Part shown: positions 10,209 to 18,524 of the stretch, one piece after another
Layout of the letters: each line of letters starts with the position of its first letter
Position numbering within the stretch: the stretch's first letter is position 1
NCBI RefSeq assembly: GCF_002232035.1
Contig: NZ_NKXR01000009.1
Span: forward strand, 267-64,266
Length of the DNA stretch: 64,000 bases
DNA from: Collinsella sp. TF06-26
GTDB lineage: Bacteria > Actinomycetota > Coriobacteriia > Coriobacteriales > Coriobacteriaceae
Direction of reading: 5' to 3'
Position numbers and translations under genes: made by a program
The notes under the pieces: generated by a model
What the model saw: the letters and a program-made list of their open reading frames with translations, nothing else
What the model was told of the DNA's origin: nothing
Databases searched by the model: none

Positions 10209-11807
10209 TTAGTTCTCCTCTGATCCAGAAACATCCGAATGGTGCTTGGCCATGAACTGCTGCTTGAAGTCGCCGATGACGCGCAAGAGCTCAGCCTTGG
10301 TGTCATCATCGATCTTCTTGGCGCGAACCTTGTCGAGCAGCGAACCAAAGCCATTGTCCATGTACTCGATGAGCTCGGCACGGAAGGGCAGCACGTCGGC
10401 GATCTCCAGGTCATCCAGGAAGCCCTCGTTGCCAGCGAACAGCGTAACGATCTGCTCGCCAACCTCAAACGGCTTGTAACGCGGCTGCTTCAGGAGCTCG
10501 GTCATGCGAGCACCATGGGTCAGCTGCTTCTGAGTAGCCTCGTCGAGGTCGGAGCCGAACTGCGTAAAGCCAGCGAGCTCCTGGTACGAAGCGAGGTCCA
10601 GGCGAAGGTTGCCGGCAACCTGCTTCATAGCCTTGGTCTGAGCGTCGCCACCGACGCGGGACACGGAGATGCCCACGTCGACTGCCGGGCGCTGACCCTG
10701 GAAGAAGAGCTCGGACTGCAGGTAGATCTGACCATCGGTAATGGAAATGACGTTGGTCGGAATGTAGGCCGAGACGTCGCCGTCCTGGGTCTCGATGATC
10801 GGCAGTGCCGTCATGGAGCCGTAACCGTTCTTCTTGGACATCTTGACGGCACGCTCGAGCAGACGAGAGTGCAGGTAGAAGATGTCGCCAGGATAGGCCT
10901 CGCGTCCGGGCGGACGATGCAGCGTCAGCGACATCTGACGGTAGGCCACAGCCTGCTTGGACAGGTCGTCGTAGATGACGAGCACGTGGCCGCCGGGGTT
11001 GGTCTCGCTGGCGGGCTTGCCGTCCTCGCCGTTGTACATGAAGAACTCGCCGATAGCGGCACCGGCCATAGGCGCGATGTACTGCATAGGGGCGGAATCG
11101 GCAGCGGTGGCCGAAACGATGATGGTGTAGTCGAGCGCACCGTGCTGAGCGAGGGTCTCGCGGATGTTGGCAACCGTGGAGGCCTTCTGGCCGATGGCGA
11201 CATAGATGCAGACCATGCCCTTGCCGCGCTGGTTGAGGATAGCGTCGATGGCGATGGCGGTCTTACCGGTCTTACGGTCGCCGATGATGAGCTCACGCTG
11301 ACCGCGGCCAATAGGCACCATGGAGTCGATAGCGAGCAGACCGGTCTGAACCGGCTCGCACACCGGGGTACGATCGATGACGCCGGGAGCCTTGAACTCG
11401 ATGGGGCGACGGTGCGTGGCGACGATGTCGCCCAGGCCGTCGATGGGCTGGCCGAGCGGATTGACGACGCGGCCGAGCATGGCACGGCTCACGGGGATAT
11501 CCATAATGCGGCCAGTGGTGCGGCACTCGTCGCCTTCCTTGATGGAGTCGACGGCACCGAACAGAACGGCGCCGACCTCGTCACGGTCAAGGTTCTGGGC
11601 AAGGCCGAAGACGGTCTCACCGGTATCGGAGCTCTTGAACTCCAGAAGCTCGCCTGCCATGGCGCTCTTGAGGCCGGAGACGCGCGCGATGCCGTCGCCT
11701 ACCTCGTCGACCGTTGAAACCTCATGCGTATCGACCGTCGCGGAGAGGCTCGTGAGCTGCTCCTGCAGTTTCTTGGCGATATCCTGGGCATTGAGGGTTT
11801 CGGACAT
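10209..11807 (-). CDS. atpA: ATP synthase F1 alpha subunit
   Basis: The non-catalytic nucleotide-binding subunit of F1. Its 532 residues carry the P-loop [15 protein letters not shown], the conserved [21 protein letters not shown] and the arginine-finger region [32 protein letters not shown]. The start codon overlaps the atpH stop as TAATG. A C-terminal tail of about 20 residues ([12 protein letters not shown]) goes slightly past the usual end. Confidence 0.97.
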   Translation of the reverse strand: MSETLNAQDIAKKLQEQLTSLSATVDTHEVSTVDEVGDGIARVSGLKSAMAGELLEFKSSDTGETVFGLAQNLDRDEVGAVLFGAVDSIKEGDECRTTGRIMDIPVSRAMLGRVVNPLGQPIDGLGDIVATHRRPIEFKAPGVIDRTPVCEPVQTGLLAIDSMVPIGRGQRELIIGDRKTGKTAIAIDAILNQRGKGMVCIYVAIGQKASTVANIRETLAQHGALDYTIIVSATAADSAPMQYIAPMAGAAIGEFFMYNGEDGKPASETNPGGHVLVIYDDLSKQAVAYRQMSLTLHRPPGREAYPGDIFYLHSRLLERAVKMSKKNGYGSMTALPIIETQDGDVSAYIPTNVISITDGQIYLQSELFFQGQRPAVDVGISVSRVGGDAQTKAMKQVAGNLRLDLASYQELAGFTQFGSDLDEATQKQLTHGARMTELLKQPRYKPFEVGEQIVTLFAGNEGFLDDLEIADVLPFRAELIEYMDNGFGSLLDKVRAKKIDDDTKAELLRVIGDFKQQFMAKHHSDVSGSEEN

Positions 11808-12283
11808 TAGGCTTCACCTCCGTACGAATTAGCAGAGTTTGCGAGGGTCTCCTGCGCGATGCGCAGCTGCGTCTTGACGGAAATGTCACGACGCTCGCCG
11901 CGGGCCTCGAGCACCAGGCCGCCCACGATAGACGGGTCAACCTGCTCGATAAGGAATACCTTGCGGCCGAAGTCCTGCTCGCATTTCTTAGTGATGGTTT
12001 GACGCAGCTCGTCGTCGAGCGGGATCGCCGTGGTGACGGTCACGCCCACTACATCCTCGTCTTCCTCGGCAACATACTTAAAGGCAGCTGCCACCTTGGG
12101 AAGAAGGTCGAGCTGGTCGCGCTTGGACATGGTGTCGAGCACGGCGATGATCTCGGGGCTGGCAGAAGCCAAGCGCTCGATCATCTCGAGGTCCTCGAAC
12201 ACATGGTTCTCGGCCTTAGCGGCTTCCAGAAGGGAGCGCGCGTAGGTCTCGAGCACCTTGTCCTGATAGCGGCTAGTCGGCAT
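11807..12283 (-). CDS. atpH: ATP synthase F1 delta subunit
   Basis: The delta subunit joins the top of F1 to the peripheral stalk. The 158-residue product has the family's N-terminal helical bundle ([22 protein letters not shown]) and the C-terminal signature [26 protein letters not shown]. The reading frame overlaps the 3' end of atpF by 11 bp and abuts atpA. Confidence 0.92.
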   Translation of the reverse strand: MPTSRYQDKVLETYARSLLEAAKAENHVFEDLEMIERLASASPEIIAVLDTMSKRDQLDLLPKVAAAFKYVAEEDEDVVGVTVTTAIPLDDELRQTITKKCEQDFGRKVFLIEQVDPSIVGGLVLEARGERRDISVKTQLRIAQETLANSANSYGGEA

Positions 12284-12875
12284 TCAGGCTACCTGCTTCC
12301 TGGATGTAGCGCTCGATGAGCTTCTTCTGCTCGGCATCGTCCTCGAGTGCCTCGCCCACGATCTTGGTGGCGACGGCAACGGACAGGTCGGCGATGGAGC
12401 TCGCGGCACCGGCGTAAATGGACTTGCGCTCGTCCTCGACGGTCGTATGGGCCTTGGCGATGATCTCCTCGGCCTCCTTGTGAGCAGCCTCGATGATACG
12501 GGCGCGCTCGGACTCGGCGTCCTTACGGGCCTCGAGAACGATGTCGGCAGCCTGACGACGGGCGTCGGTGACGATCGAGTCGGACTCAGCGCGCTTGGCG
12601 ATAGCCTCCTGCTTGGTCTTCTCGGCCTCGTCGAGGCTCTCCTCGATCTTCTTGCCGCGCTCCTCCATGGTTTTCATGATGCCCGGCAGGGCGACCTTGG
12701 CCAGCACGATCCAGATAATCAGGAAGGCGATAAGCGCCGGGATGAACTCCGCCATCTTAGGGATGAGGATGTCCGCACCGGCAGCGCCGTCCTCGGCGAA
12801 CGCGGAAACCGGCATGAGCAGCGCGGCCGCGGACGCGGAGAGTGCGATCGCGCTCTTCTGGGATGAAAGATTCAT
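12273..12875 (-). CDS. atpF: ATP synthase Fo subunit b
   Basis: The peripheral-stalk subunit of Fo. A membrane helix (FIPALIAFLIIWIVLAKVALPGI, about residues 44-66) is followed by a long charged coiled coil (ERGKKIEESLDEAEKTKQEA onwards). The first 28 residues look like a cleavable signal peptide (hydrophobic run ending VSAFAEDGA) ahead of the usual b-subunit helix, an arrangement seen in some actinobacterial and spirochaetal b subunits. The product is 200 residues long. Confidence 0.92.
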   Translation of the reverse strand: MNLSSQKSAIALSASAAALLMPVSAFAEDGAAGADILIPKMAEFIPALIAFLIIWIVLAKVALPGIMKTMEERGKKIEESLDEAEKTKQEAIAKRAESDSIVTDARRQAADIVLEARKDAESERARIIEAAHKEAEEIIAKAHTTVEDERKSIYAGAASSIADLSVAVATKIVGEALEDDAEQKKLIERYIQEAGSLNAD

Positions 12876-12890
12876 ACTTGACGCTCCGTG

Positions 12891-13085
12891 CTATTTAACG
12901 ATCAGCGCGACAACGAAGCCGATCAGAGCCAGAGCCTCGCCGAAGGCGGAGCCCATAATGAAGACGGTGAACACGCGGCCCTGGACCTCAGGCTGACGGG
13001 CCATAGCACCCGTAGCACCCAGAGCAGACAGGCCGATAGCAAGACCAGCGCCGATAACACCGAGACCGTAACCGATAACTCCCAC
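12891..13085 (-). CDS. atpE: ATP synthase Fo subunit c
   Basis: A two-helix hairpin protein that forms the rotating ring. The 64 residues include the glycine-rich first helix, the loop RQPE and the second helix with the ion-carrying glutamate in FGEALALIG. The residue after Glu is Ala and no Gln is seen in helix 1, so the Na+-type ligand set is absent and H+ coupling is likely. The start is GTG 13085, preceded by AAAGGAGG four bases upstream. The 124 bp to atpB is the largest gap in the operon. Confidence 0.94.
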   Translation of the reverse strand: MGVIGYGLGVIGAGLAIGLSALGATGAMARQPEVQGRVFTVFIMGSAFGEALALIGFVVALIVK

Positions 13086-13209
13086 GATTCCTCCTTTGTC
13101 GTGCGTGTCTTATTTCACGCAGGATAACCTTTTTATAACTGCCGGGCTCCATGGGTACGGGCACCGGCGGTTTAACGAATTACCTTACCTTTAAGGCGCG
13201 AACGGAAGA

Positions 13210-14013
13210 CTACTCCTCCTCCGCGACCTCCTCTGCCTCGGAGACATACACGGCGGTAAGGACCGTGAAGACGTAAGCCTGGATGGCGCCGACCACAAGT
13301 TCGATCGCATAGATCAGGATGAGGATGGCAAGCCAGGCCAGCGAAGGCAGGGCGCCAACGGCGTGGGCCGCGGAAACCTGCTGAAGCAGCGGCTGCATGA
13401 ACATGCTCGCCATGATGGCGAACGAGCCCATGACCACGTGTCCTGCGAACATGTTGCAGAACAGACGGACGGCGAGCGTGATGAGGCGCAGGAAGGTCGA
13501 GAAAAGCTCGACGACCCACACGAGCACGTTCATCGGGAAGCTCACGCCCTGCGGGGCGAGGCTCTTGATGTAGCCGATCACGCCGTGAGCCTTGCATCCG
13601 TAGTAGATGAAGTACACGAAGGCGAAAATGGCGAGTGCGGCGGTGGAGCCGATTGCGCCGGTGCCGGGCTTCATTCCCGGAATCAGGCCGATCATGTTAT
13701 TGATCAGGATGAACAGGAAAAGCGAGCACAGGAACGGGAAGTGCTTCTTCCAGTTCTCACCCACGACACCCTTGCCGATATCGTTCTCGACGTACTCGAT
13801 GATGTACTCGAAACCGTTGACGAAGAAGCCCTTGGGAACCAGGGTCTGCTTCTTCTTGAACACGGCCAGGACGATCAGGAGCACGATCGTGGAGACGATC
13901 AGCCAAAACGAGTACTGCGTGATGCCGCAGCTCAGATCGCCCACGACAGGGGTGGAGCTGAACTCGCTGACCAGATGATTAATCTCATCAGGCAGCTTTT
14001 CAAAAATTTCCAC
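13210..14013 (-). CDS. atpB: ATP synthase Fo subunit a
   Basis: The integral membrane subunit that forms the half-channels against the c-ring. The 267-residue protein has several membrane helices, the essential arginine in TLAVRLFCNMFAGH, and the conserved C-terminal helix (LAILILIYAIELVVGAIQAYVF). It carries an acidic tail (SEAEEVAEEE). It lies directly downstream of the atpI-like gene. Confidence 0.95.
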   Translation of the reverse strand: MEIFEKLPDEINHLVSEFSSTPVVGDLSCGITQYSFWLIVSTIVLLIVLAVFKKKQTLVPKGFFVNGFEYIIEYVENDIGKGVVGENWKKHFPFLCSLFLFILINNMIGLIPGMKPGTGAIGSTAALAIFAFVYFIYYGCKAHGVIGYIKSLAPQGVSFPMNVLVWVVELFSTFLRLITLAVRLFCNMFAGHVVMGSFAIMASMFMQPLLQQVSAAHAVGALPSLAWLAILILIYAIELVVGAIQAYVFTVLTAVYVSEAEEVAEEE

Positions 14014-14016
14014 GAC

Positions 14017-14328
14017 TTACCTTTCGACCTCATGAGGATCTCGCAGCGCCTTGGCGACACGAACCGCGCAGGCGGCCATAAAGGCCACGAAGCCGATCGC
14101 CTCGCCCAGGAGGAACATGCGAAATGCCTCTCCGAACAACACAAACACAACCAAGGTAAAGACGAGCAGGGCGATTGCCGAGACCGCCAGACTCACCATA
14201 CCCTTGAGCATGTCCGCATTCTGTTTATCGTCAAGAACCGGCTTGAGCGTAAAGACAAAGGGAAGGAAGGCAATTGCGCCCGCGATGGCGCCTGCAACGA
14301 TAGCGAGCAGATCGGCTATCTGAAACAC
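14017..14328 (-). CDS. AtpI-like small membrane protein
   Basis: The first gene of the atp operon, in the position of atpI, and the product has the expected four hydrophobic segments (DLLAIVAGAIAGAIAFLPFV, MVSLAVSAIALLVFTLVVFVLF, AIGFVAFMAACAV). AtpI-type proteins help assemble the c-ring and Fo; similarity here is mostly in size, topology and position. I chose GTG 14328 because GAGG lies 6 nt upstream, giving 103 residues. A longer form from TTG 14403 (128 residues) is open but lacks a ribosome site. Confidence 0.65.
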   Translation of the reverse strand: MFQIADLLAIVAGAIAGAIAFLPFVFTLKPVLDDKQNADMLKGMVSLAVSAIALLVFTLVVFVLFGEAFRMFLLGEAIGFVAFMAACAVRVAKALRDPHEVER

Positions 14329-14532
14329 TGGCGTCCTCACTTTCCTTTTTAACGCTTCACAGAACAGTTCCCGCCAAACATTGGTGACTATTGTACGAGC
14401 CAATCGCTAAAGTACAACCGAAAAAGCATCGGTTAATACGCACCTGTTCGTTTTCTTAAGACCTTCTTTATGCCGCAGGTACGGTAATACGTTTTTCTCG
14501 AACCCTGCAGGGCAAAACGTCCGTTAACAGGA

Positions 14533-14567
14533 GTGCGCGCGGTCGCCTTTTGTTCGTCCGCGCGCAC
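14533..14567 (-). repeat. G+C-rich hairpin downstream of upp
   Basis: Arms GTGCGCGCGG (14533-14542) and CCGCGCGCAC (14558-14567) form a perfect 10-bp stem about 40 bp after the upp stop. No clear T-run follows on either strand, so a terminator role is possible but not shown. Confidence 0.5.
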
Positions 14568-14608
14568 CGTTTCTTCGTATTTGCAGCCGCGGCCGTTTAG
14601 CCCAGCGA

Positions 14609-15256
14609 CTAGAGCGTGCCGTAGATGCGGTCGCCGGCGTCGCCGAGGCCGGGAACGATGTAGGCAGCCTCGTTGAGATGGTCGTCGATGGCGCAGGTAT
14701 AGATATGCACATCTGGGTCCTTCTCGGTCAGCGACTTGAGGCCCTCGGGGGCCGCGACGATGCACAGCATGCGGATGTCCTTGACACCGCGCTCGCGCAG
14801 GTAGCTGATGGCCATCTCGGCCGAACCGCCCGTGGCAAGCATGGGGTCGACGACCAGGCAGATGCGCTGGTCGATATCCTTGGGCATCTTGCAGTAATAC
14901 TCGTGCGGCTCGTGGGTGACCTCGTCGCGCTCCATGCCGATGTGACCCACGCGAGCGGAGGGCACCAGGTCGAGGATGCCGTCGACCATGCCAAGGCCCG
15001 CACGCAGGATGGGCACGATGGCGAGTTTCTTGCCGGCAAGCTGTTTGAACGTGGCGGTAGTGATGGGGGTCTCGACCTCGACGTCTTCCATAGGCAGGTC
15101 GCGCATGGCCTCGTAGCCGTCAAAAAGCGCGAGTTCGCGCACGAGCTGGCGGAACTGGTTGGTGCCGGTGTTTTTGTCGCGCAGGATCGACAGCTTGTGC
15201 TGGACGAGCGGGTGATCGACAAGCGTCACACGGGACGCATCGTAGGTGACGGTCAT
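14609..15256 (-). CDS. upp: Uracil phosphoribosyltransferase
   Basis: A pyrimidine salvage enzyme that converts uracil and PRPP to UMP in the cytosol. The PRPP-binding motif [16 protein letters not shown] and the uracil-binding C-terminus ([16 protein letters not shown]) are visible. The 215 residues match the family. ATG 15256 follows AAAGGGG; the upstream frame to 15316 is non-homologous. It appears to be a single-gene unit between glpK and the atp operon. Confidence 0.95.
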   Translation of the reverse strand: MTVTYDASRVTLVDHPLVQHKLSILRDKNTGTNQFRQLVRELALFDGYEAMRDLPMEDVEVETPITTATFKQLAGKKLAIVPILRAGLGMVDGILDLVPSARVGHIGMERDEVTHEPHEYYCKMPKDIDQRICLVVDPMLATGGSAEMAISYLRERGVKDIRMLCIVAAPEGLKSLTEKDPDVHIYTCAIDDHLNEAAYIVPGLGDAGDRIYGTL

Positions 15257-15379
15257 GGATTGATTGCCCCTTTCGTTGCGGCCGCAAAACGGCCTTGCTG
15301 ACAAGGCGCGCAGCAATGTTGCCGCCGCACGCCATGCATTAGTTTAGCGGTTTGTTGTATCGAGCAGCCCATCGCAGCC

Positions 15380-16921
15380 CTACTGTGAGGTGCTGAGCGA
15401 GCGCCTGACTGCATCACGCCAGCCCGCAAGGTTTTGCTCGCGGCGCTCGGCGGACATGTGGGGAAGGAAGGTCCTAACGATCTGGGCATTTTGCTCCAGC
15501 TCTTCCAGGTCTTCCCAATAGCCGACGGCAAGACCCGCCAAGTACGCGGCACCGATTGCCGTGGTCTCCACCGTCTCGCATTGCAGCACGGGGATATCCA
15601 GCAGGTCGGCCTGGAATTGCATGATGAACTCGTTGCGCGAGGCACCGCCATCGACAGACAGGCGCTCAATCGAAAGCCCCACGTCCTGCTCCATGGCGCG
15701 CAGCACGTCGTAGCTCTGATATGCCATGGATTCGCAGGCGGCACGTACGATGGTCGCACGGCTCGAGGCGCCGGTCAGACCGCACACGATACCGCGAGCA
15801 TGCGGGTCCCACCAGGGAGCACCCAAACCCGCAAAGGCGGGAACGAAGTAGCAGCCCTCGTTGTCGCTAATCGAAGCAGCGAGTTGTGCCGACTCGCTCA
15901 CGCTCGAGATGATGCCCATGTTGTTGCGAAGCCAGTTCATCGTTGAGCCGGCGGCAAAAATAGAGCCCTCGAGCGCATAGCTGACTTTGCCGTCCGCAGC
16001 AATACCGATGGTGGAGACCAGGCCATTCTTGGATTCGACGATCTCGTCGCCGGTGTTCATGAGCATAAAGCAACCCGTGCCATAGGTGTTTTTGGTCTGG
16101 CCGGGACGGAAACAGCAGTGGCCGAACAGCGACGCCTGTTGGTCACCCGCCACGCCCATGATGGGCGGCATGTTGGTCATGATGTCGCTCGCGACGCGGC
16201 CGTAGTCGCCCGAGCTCCAGCGAACCTCGGGCATCATGGAACGTGGAACGTCAAAGAGTGCCAGCAGGTCGTCGTCCCAATCGAGCGTATGGATATTAAA
16301 GAGTGCCGTGCGGCTGGCATTGGTGTAGTCGGTGGCAAAGACCTGGCCGCCGGTGAGGTTGTAGATGAGCCAGGTGTCGATGGTGCCAAACATGAGGTCG
16401 CCCGCCGCCGCGCTTTCGCGTGCGCCGTCGACGTTGTCGAGAATCCACTGCACCTTGGAGGCCGAGAAATACGGGTCGAGCGTGAGTCCCGTGCGGGAGC
16501 GCACCAGCCCTTCTGCGCCCTGCTCGACAAGCTCGTCGATCAGAGGTGCGGTACGGCGGCACTGCCATACGATAGCGTTATAGATCGGCTGACCGCTCAC
16601 GCGATCCCAGACCACCGTGGTCTCGCGCTGGTTGGAGATGCCGATGGCGGCAATGCGGTCGGAGTGGATACCGCTCTTAAACTGGACTTCCATCATGACG
16701 GCGATCTGGCTAGCAAGGACCGCCATGGGGTCTTGCTCCACCCAGCCGGGACGCGGGAAGCTGGTTTTGACGCTGCGACGTGCCTGCGCGACGATGCATC
16801 CGTACTCGTCGACGATGGTCGCAAGTACCGAGGTGGTGCCGCAGTCGAGCGCCATGATGTAGGAACCGCCAAAGTCAAACGAGGCATCTTCCATGCCCAG
16901 GCTGCCCAGATTCAACGACAT
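15380..16921 (-). CDS. glpK: Glycerol kinase
   Basis: A FGGY-family kinase that phosphorylates glycerol to glycerol 3-phosphate. Nucleotide and substrate motifs are IMALDCGTTSVLATIVDEYG, AIGISNQRETTVVWDR, PIYNAIVWQCRRT, the GVAGDQQASLFGHCCF loop and the C-terminal SVDGGASRNEFIMQFQADLL. The 513 residues include about 17 extra N-terminal residues before the usual start; internal ATG codons at residues 10 and 23 are alternatives. No glpF or glpD is adjacent. The tsaC-like gene ends 13 bp upstream on the same strand. Confidence 0.92.
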   Translation of the reverse strand: MSLNLGSLGMEDASFDFGGSYIMALDCGTTSVLATIVDEYGCIVAQARRSVKTSFPRPGWVEQDPMAVLASQIAVMMEVQFKSGIHSDRIAAIGISNQRETTVVWDRVSGQPIYNAIVWQCRRTAPLIDELVEQGAEGLVRSRTGLTLDPYFSASKVQWILDNVDGARESAAAGDLMFGTIDTWLIYNLTGGQVFATDYTNASRTALFNIHTLDWDDDLLALFDVPRSMMPEVRWSSGDYGRVASDIMTNMPPIMGVAGDQQASLFGHCCFRPGQTKNTYGTGCFMLMNTGDEIVESKNGLVSTIGIAADGKVSYALEGSIFAAGSTMNWLRNNMGIISSVSESAQLAASISDNEGCYFVPAFAGLGAPWWDPHARGIVCGLTGASSRATIVRAACESMAYQSYDVLRAMEQDVGLSIERLSVDGGASRNEFIMQFQADLLDIPVLQCETVETTAIGAAYLAGLAVGYWEDLEELEQNAQIVRTFLPHMSAERREQNLAGWRDAVRRSLSTSQ

Positions 16922-16934
16922 CGCTTAAACCTTT

Positions 16935-17678
16935 CTATTGCATCGGGTCGGACAGGACCCGTTCGATCTCTGATGCGGGAAGTGCGCCTTGGCGCAGGAT
17001 CTGGAGCTCGCCGTGCTGAAACGACACGATGGTCGAGGCGTCGCGACACGGGGTCTCACCGGCGTCGACGGCAACATCGACCCCCTCCAGGATGCGACCC
17101 TCCACCGTGATAAAACTTGCCGGCGCGGGCGCGCCATGCGTGTTGGCGCTGGTGCAGGCAAGGGGGCTGCCACAGGCGCGAATGAGCGCCTGCACCACGG
17201 GCGAGGCCGAAGCGCGAAGTGCCACCGTGTCGTCGGCAGCGCGCATAAAGGTCGGCACGCAGGGAGCTGCCTTGACCACGATAGTCAGGGCTCCCGGCCA
17301 GCATCGTCGCGCGAGTATGCGGGCATCTTCCGGGATATCCACGCCATAGCGGTCGAGTGCTTCGACGCCATCGACCAGCCAAGCGACGGTTTGCGTGAGT
17401 TCACGTTGCTTGAGAGTGAAGATACGGCGATAGCCGGTGCCGAGCGCAGGAACTGCGGCGCCATTGACGGCAGCCTGCGGATCGCGCGGCCACGATGGGA
17501 ATTCGCTTGTATCTTGGGGCACGGCGTCCGAGAAGGCGTTGACTGCCACGGCGACACCGTAGACGGTCTCGGTCGGGATCAAAGCCAGGCCGCCGCGGCC
17601 GAGCACCTCGGCCGTGCGCTCGACGGCAAGCCGATGCGGCTCGCGCGTTCCCTCGTATACCCGATAGACCGTCTGCAT
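16935..17678 (-). CDS. L-threonylcarbamoyladenylate synthase (Sua5/YrdC/YciO family)
   Basis: This enzyme makes threonylcarbamoyl-AMP from threonine, bicarbonate and ATP, the first step of t6A37 modification of ANN-decoding tRNAs. The YrdC fold is seen in GGLALIPTETVYGVAVAVNAF, ILARRCWPGALTIVVKAAP, VALRASASPVVQALIRACGSPLACTSANTHGAPAPASF and the late GASTIVSF-like segment DASTIVSF. The 247 residues fit a Sua5-like form lacking the C-terminal Sua5 domain. It precedes glpK with 13 bp between them. Confidence 0.85.
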   Translation of the reverse strand: MQTVYRVYEGTREPHRLAVERTAEVLGRGGLALIPTETVYGVAVAVNAFSDAVPQDTSEFPSWPRDPQAAVNGAAVPALGTGYRRIFTLKQRELTQTVAWLVDGVEALDRYGVDIPEDARILARRCWPGALTIVVKAAPCVPTFMRAADDTVALRASASPVVQALIRACGSPLACTSANTHGAPAPASFITVEGRILEGVDVAVDAGETPCRDASTIVSFQHGELQILRQGALPASEIERVLSDPMQ

Positions 17679-17812
17679 GTGTATGCCAGCCCCTTACGCT
17701 CTGGTGCAAGTTTGTTTACTGTGGGGCATTCTCGCACGAAACGTTCAACCTATTTGCCCAGAGCGCATGTTGGTTTGGTGAGCGGCTCTAGTAGTCGGTG
17801 AAAGTGAGGGGG

Positions 17813-18259
17813 TTATTGGACTGCGACGAACTTCTTTGGCCTGCCGGCGTGACGTTCTTGGGCGGCGTAACGCTCGATGCTGTCTATCGTTATCATCCGA
17901 CGGCCGTCGACGAGTTCAACATCGAGCTTTCCGGCTTTGACCAGCGCGGTAATCCGCGGAGCGGAGACTTTGAGGTCCAGCGCTGCGTCTTTAAATGTTC
18001 GGCACGCCGCTTCCCGAGCGTCCTCGTGGTCGATTTCGACTGAAAGGGCCACGACCTCGGCCGAGCGTTCGTACCCTGCCGGAGTCAAACCGTTGTTGAG
18101 GTCGTCGGCCAAAAACGCCATCAGTGCCTCGGTGGCATGGGCAATCGCTTCTTCGCGCGTATCGCCATCGGCAAAGGCGCCGGGAATCTGCGGGAAGCTA
18201 GCGCAGTAACCATCGTCTTCTTTTATGAGAACGCAGTCATAGGTAAATCGCTGCCTCAT
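17813..18259 (-). CDS. hicB: HicB-type antitoxin
   Basis: The antitoxin of a type II HicAB module. The N-terminal half is the partial RNase-H-like HicB fold (YDCVLIKEDDGYCASFPQIPGAFADGDTREEAIAHATEALMAFL). The C-terminal half includes a helix-turn-helix-like stretch (FKDAALDLKVSAPRITALVKAGKLDVELVDGRRMITIDSIERY) followed by a basic tail. ATG 18259 has GGAGG six bases upstream, so the open frame to 18304 is not used. It starts 11 bp after the hicA stop and is expected to repress the pair through the palindrome at 18481-18502. Confidence 0.85.
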   Translation of the reverse strand: MRQRFTYDCVLIKEDDGYCASFPQIPGAFADGDTREEAIAHATEALMAFLADDLNNGLTPAGYERSAEVVALSVEIDHEDAREAACRTFKDAALDLKVSAPRITALVKAGKLDVELVDGRRMITIDSIERYAAQERHAGRPKKFVAVQ

Positions 18260-18270
18260 TTTGCCTCCAA

Positions 18271-18456
18271 CTACCATCCAGCTTGGCGACGAATACTTGC
18301 CCACGTGCCCTTCTTTGGTCGATCACCACCAGAGCCGTTCACGGTGACAACGCGGTCACCAGAAACATACTTAGCATGACTACCGACTTGCGCGACCTTC
18401 ACGAATCCATCGTGCTTGAGTAGGGCAATGATTTCCCGAAAGGTAGGAGGTTGCAT
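18271..18456 (-). CDS. hicA: HicA-type mRNA interferase toxin
   Basis: A 61-residue HicA toxin, predicted to cleave mRNA with a catalytic histidine in VGSHAKYVSGDRVVTV. The fold's opening TFREIIALLKHDGFVKV and the C-terminal KKGTWASIRRQAGW are typical. AGAGG precedes ATG 18456 by 7 nt. The toxin is upstream of the antitoxin, the usual hicAB order. Confidence 0.85.
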   Translation of the reverse strand: MQPPTFREIIALLKHDGFVKVAQVGSHAKYVSGDRVVTVNGSGGDRPKKGTWASIRRQAGW

Positions 18457-18480
18457 GGGCCGACCTCTTTCAGCCGTCCT

Positions 18481-18502
18481 AATTATAAACTACTTTATAA
18501 TT
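18481..18502 (-). promoter_or_regulatory. hicAB operator palindrome
   Basis: AATTATAAA and TTTATAATT form a perfect 9-bp inverted repeat around CTAC. It lies 25 bp upstream of the hicA start and includes TATAAT-like sequence, so a repressor bound here would cover the -10 element. The A+T-rich site stands out against the G+C-rich surroundings. Confidence 0.65.
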
Positions 18503-18524
18503 TTTGCTAACCAGTTAATAAATA

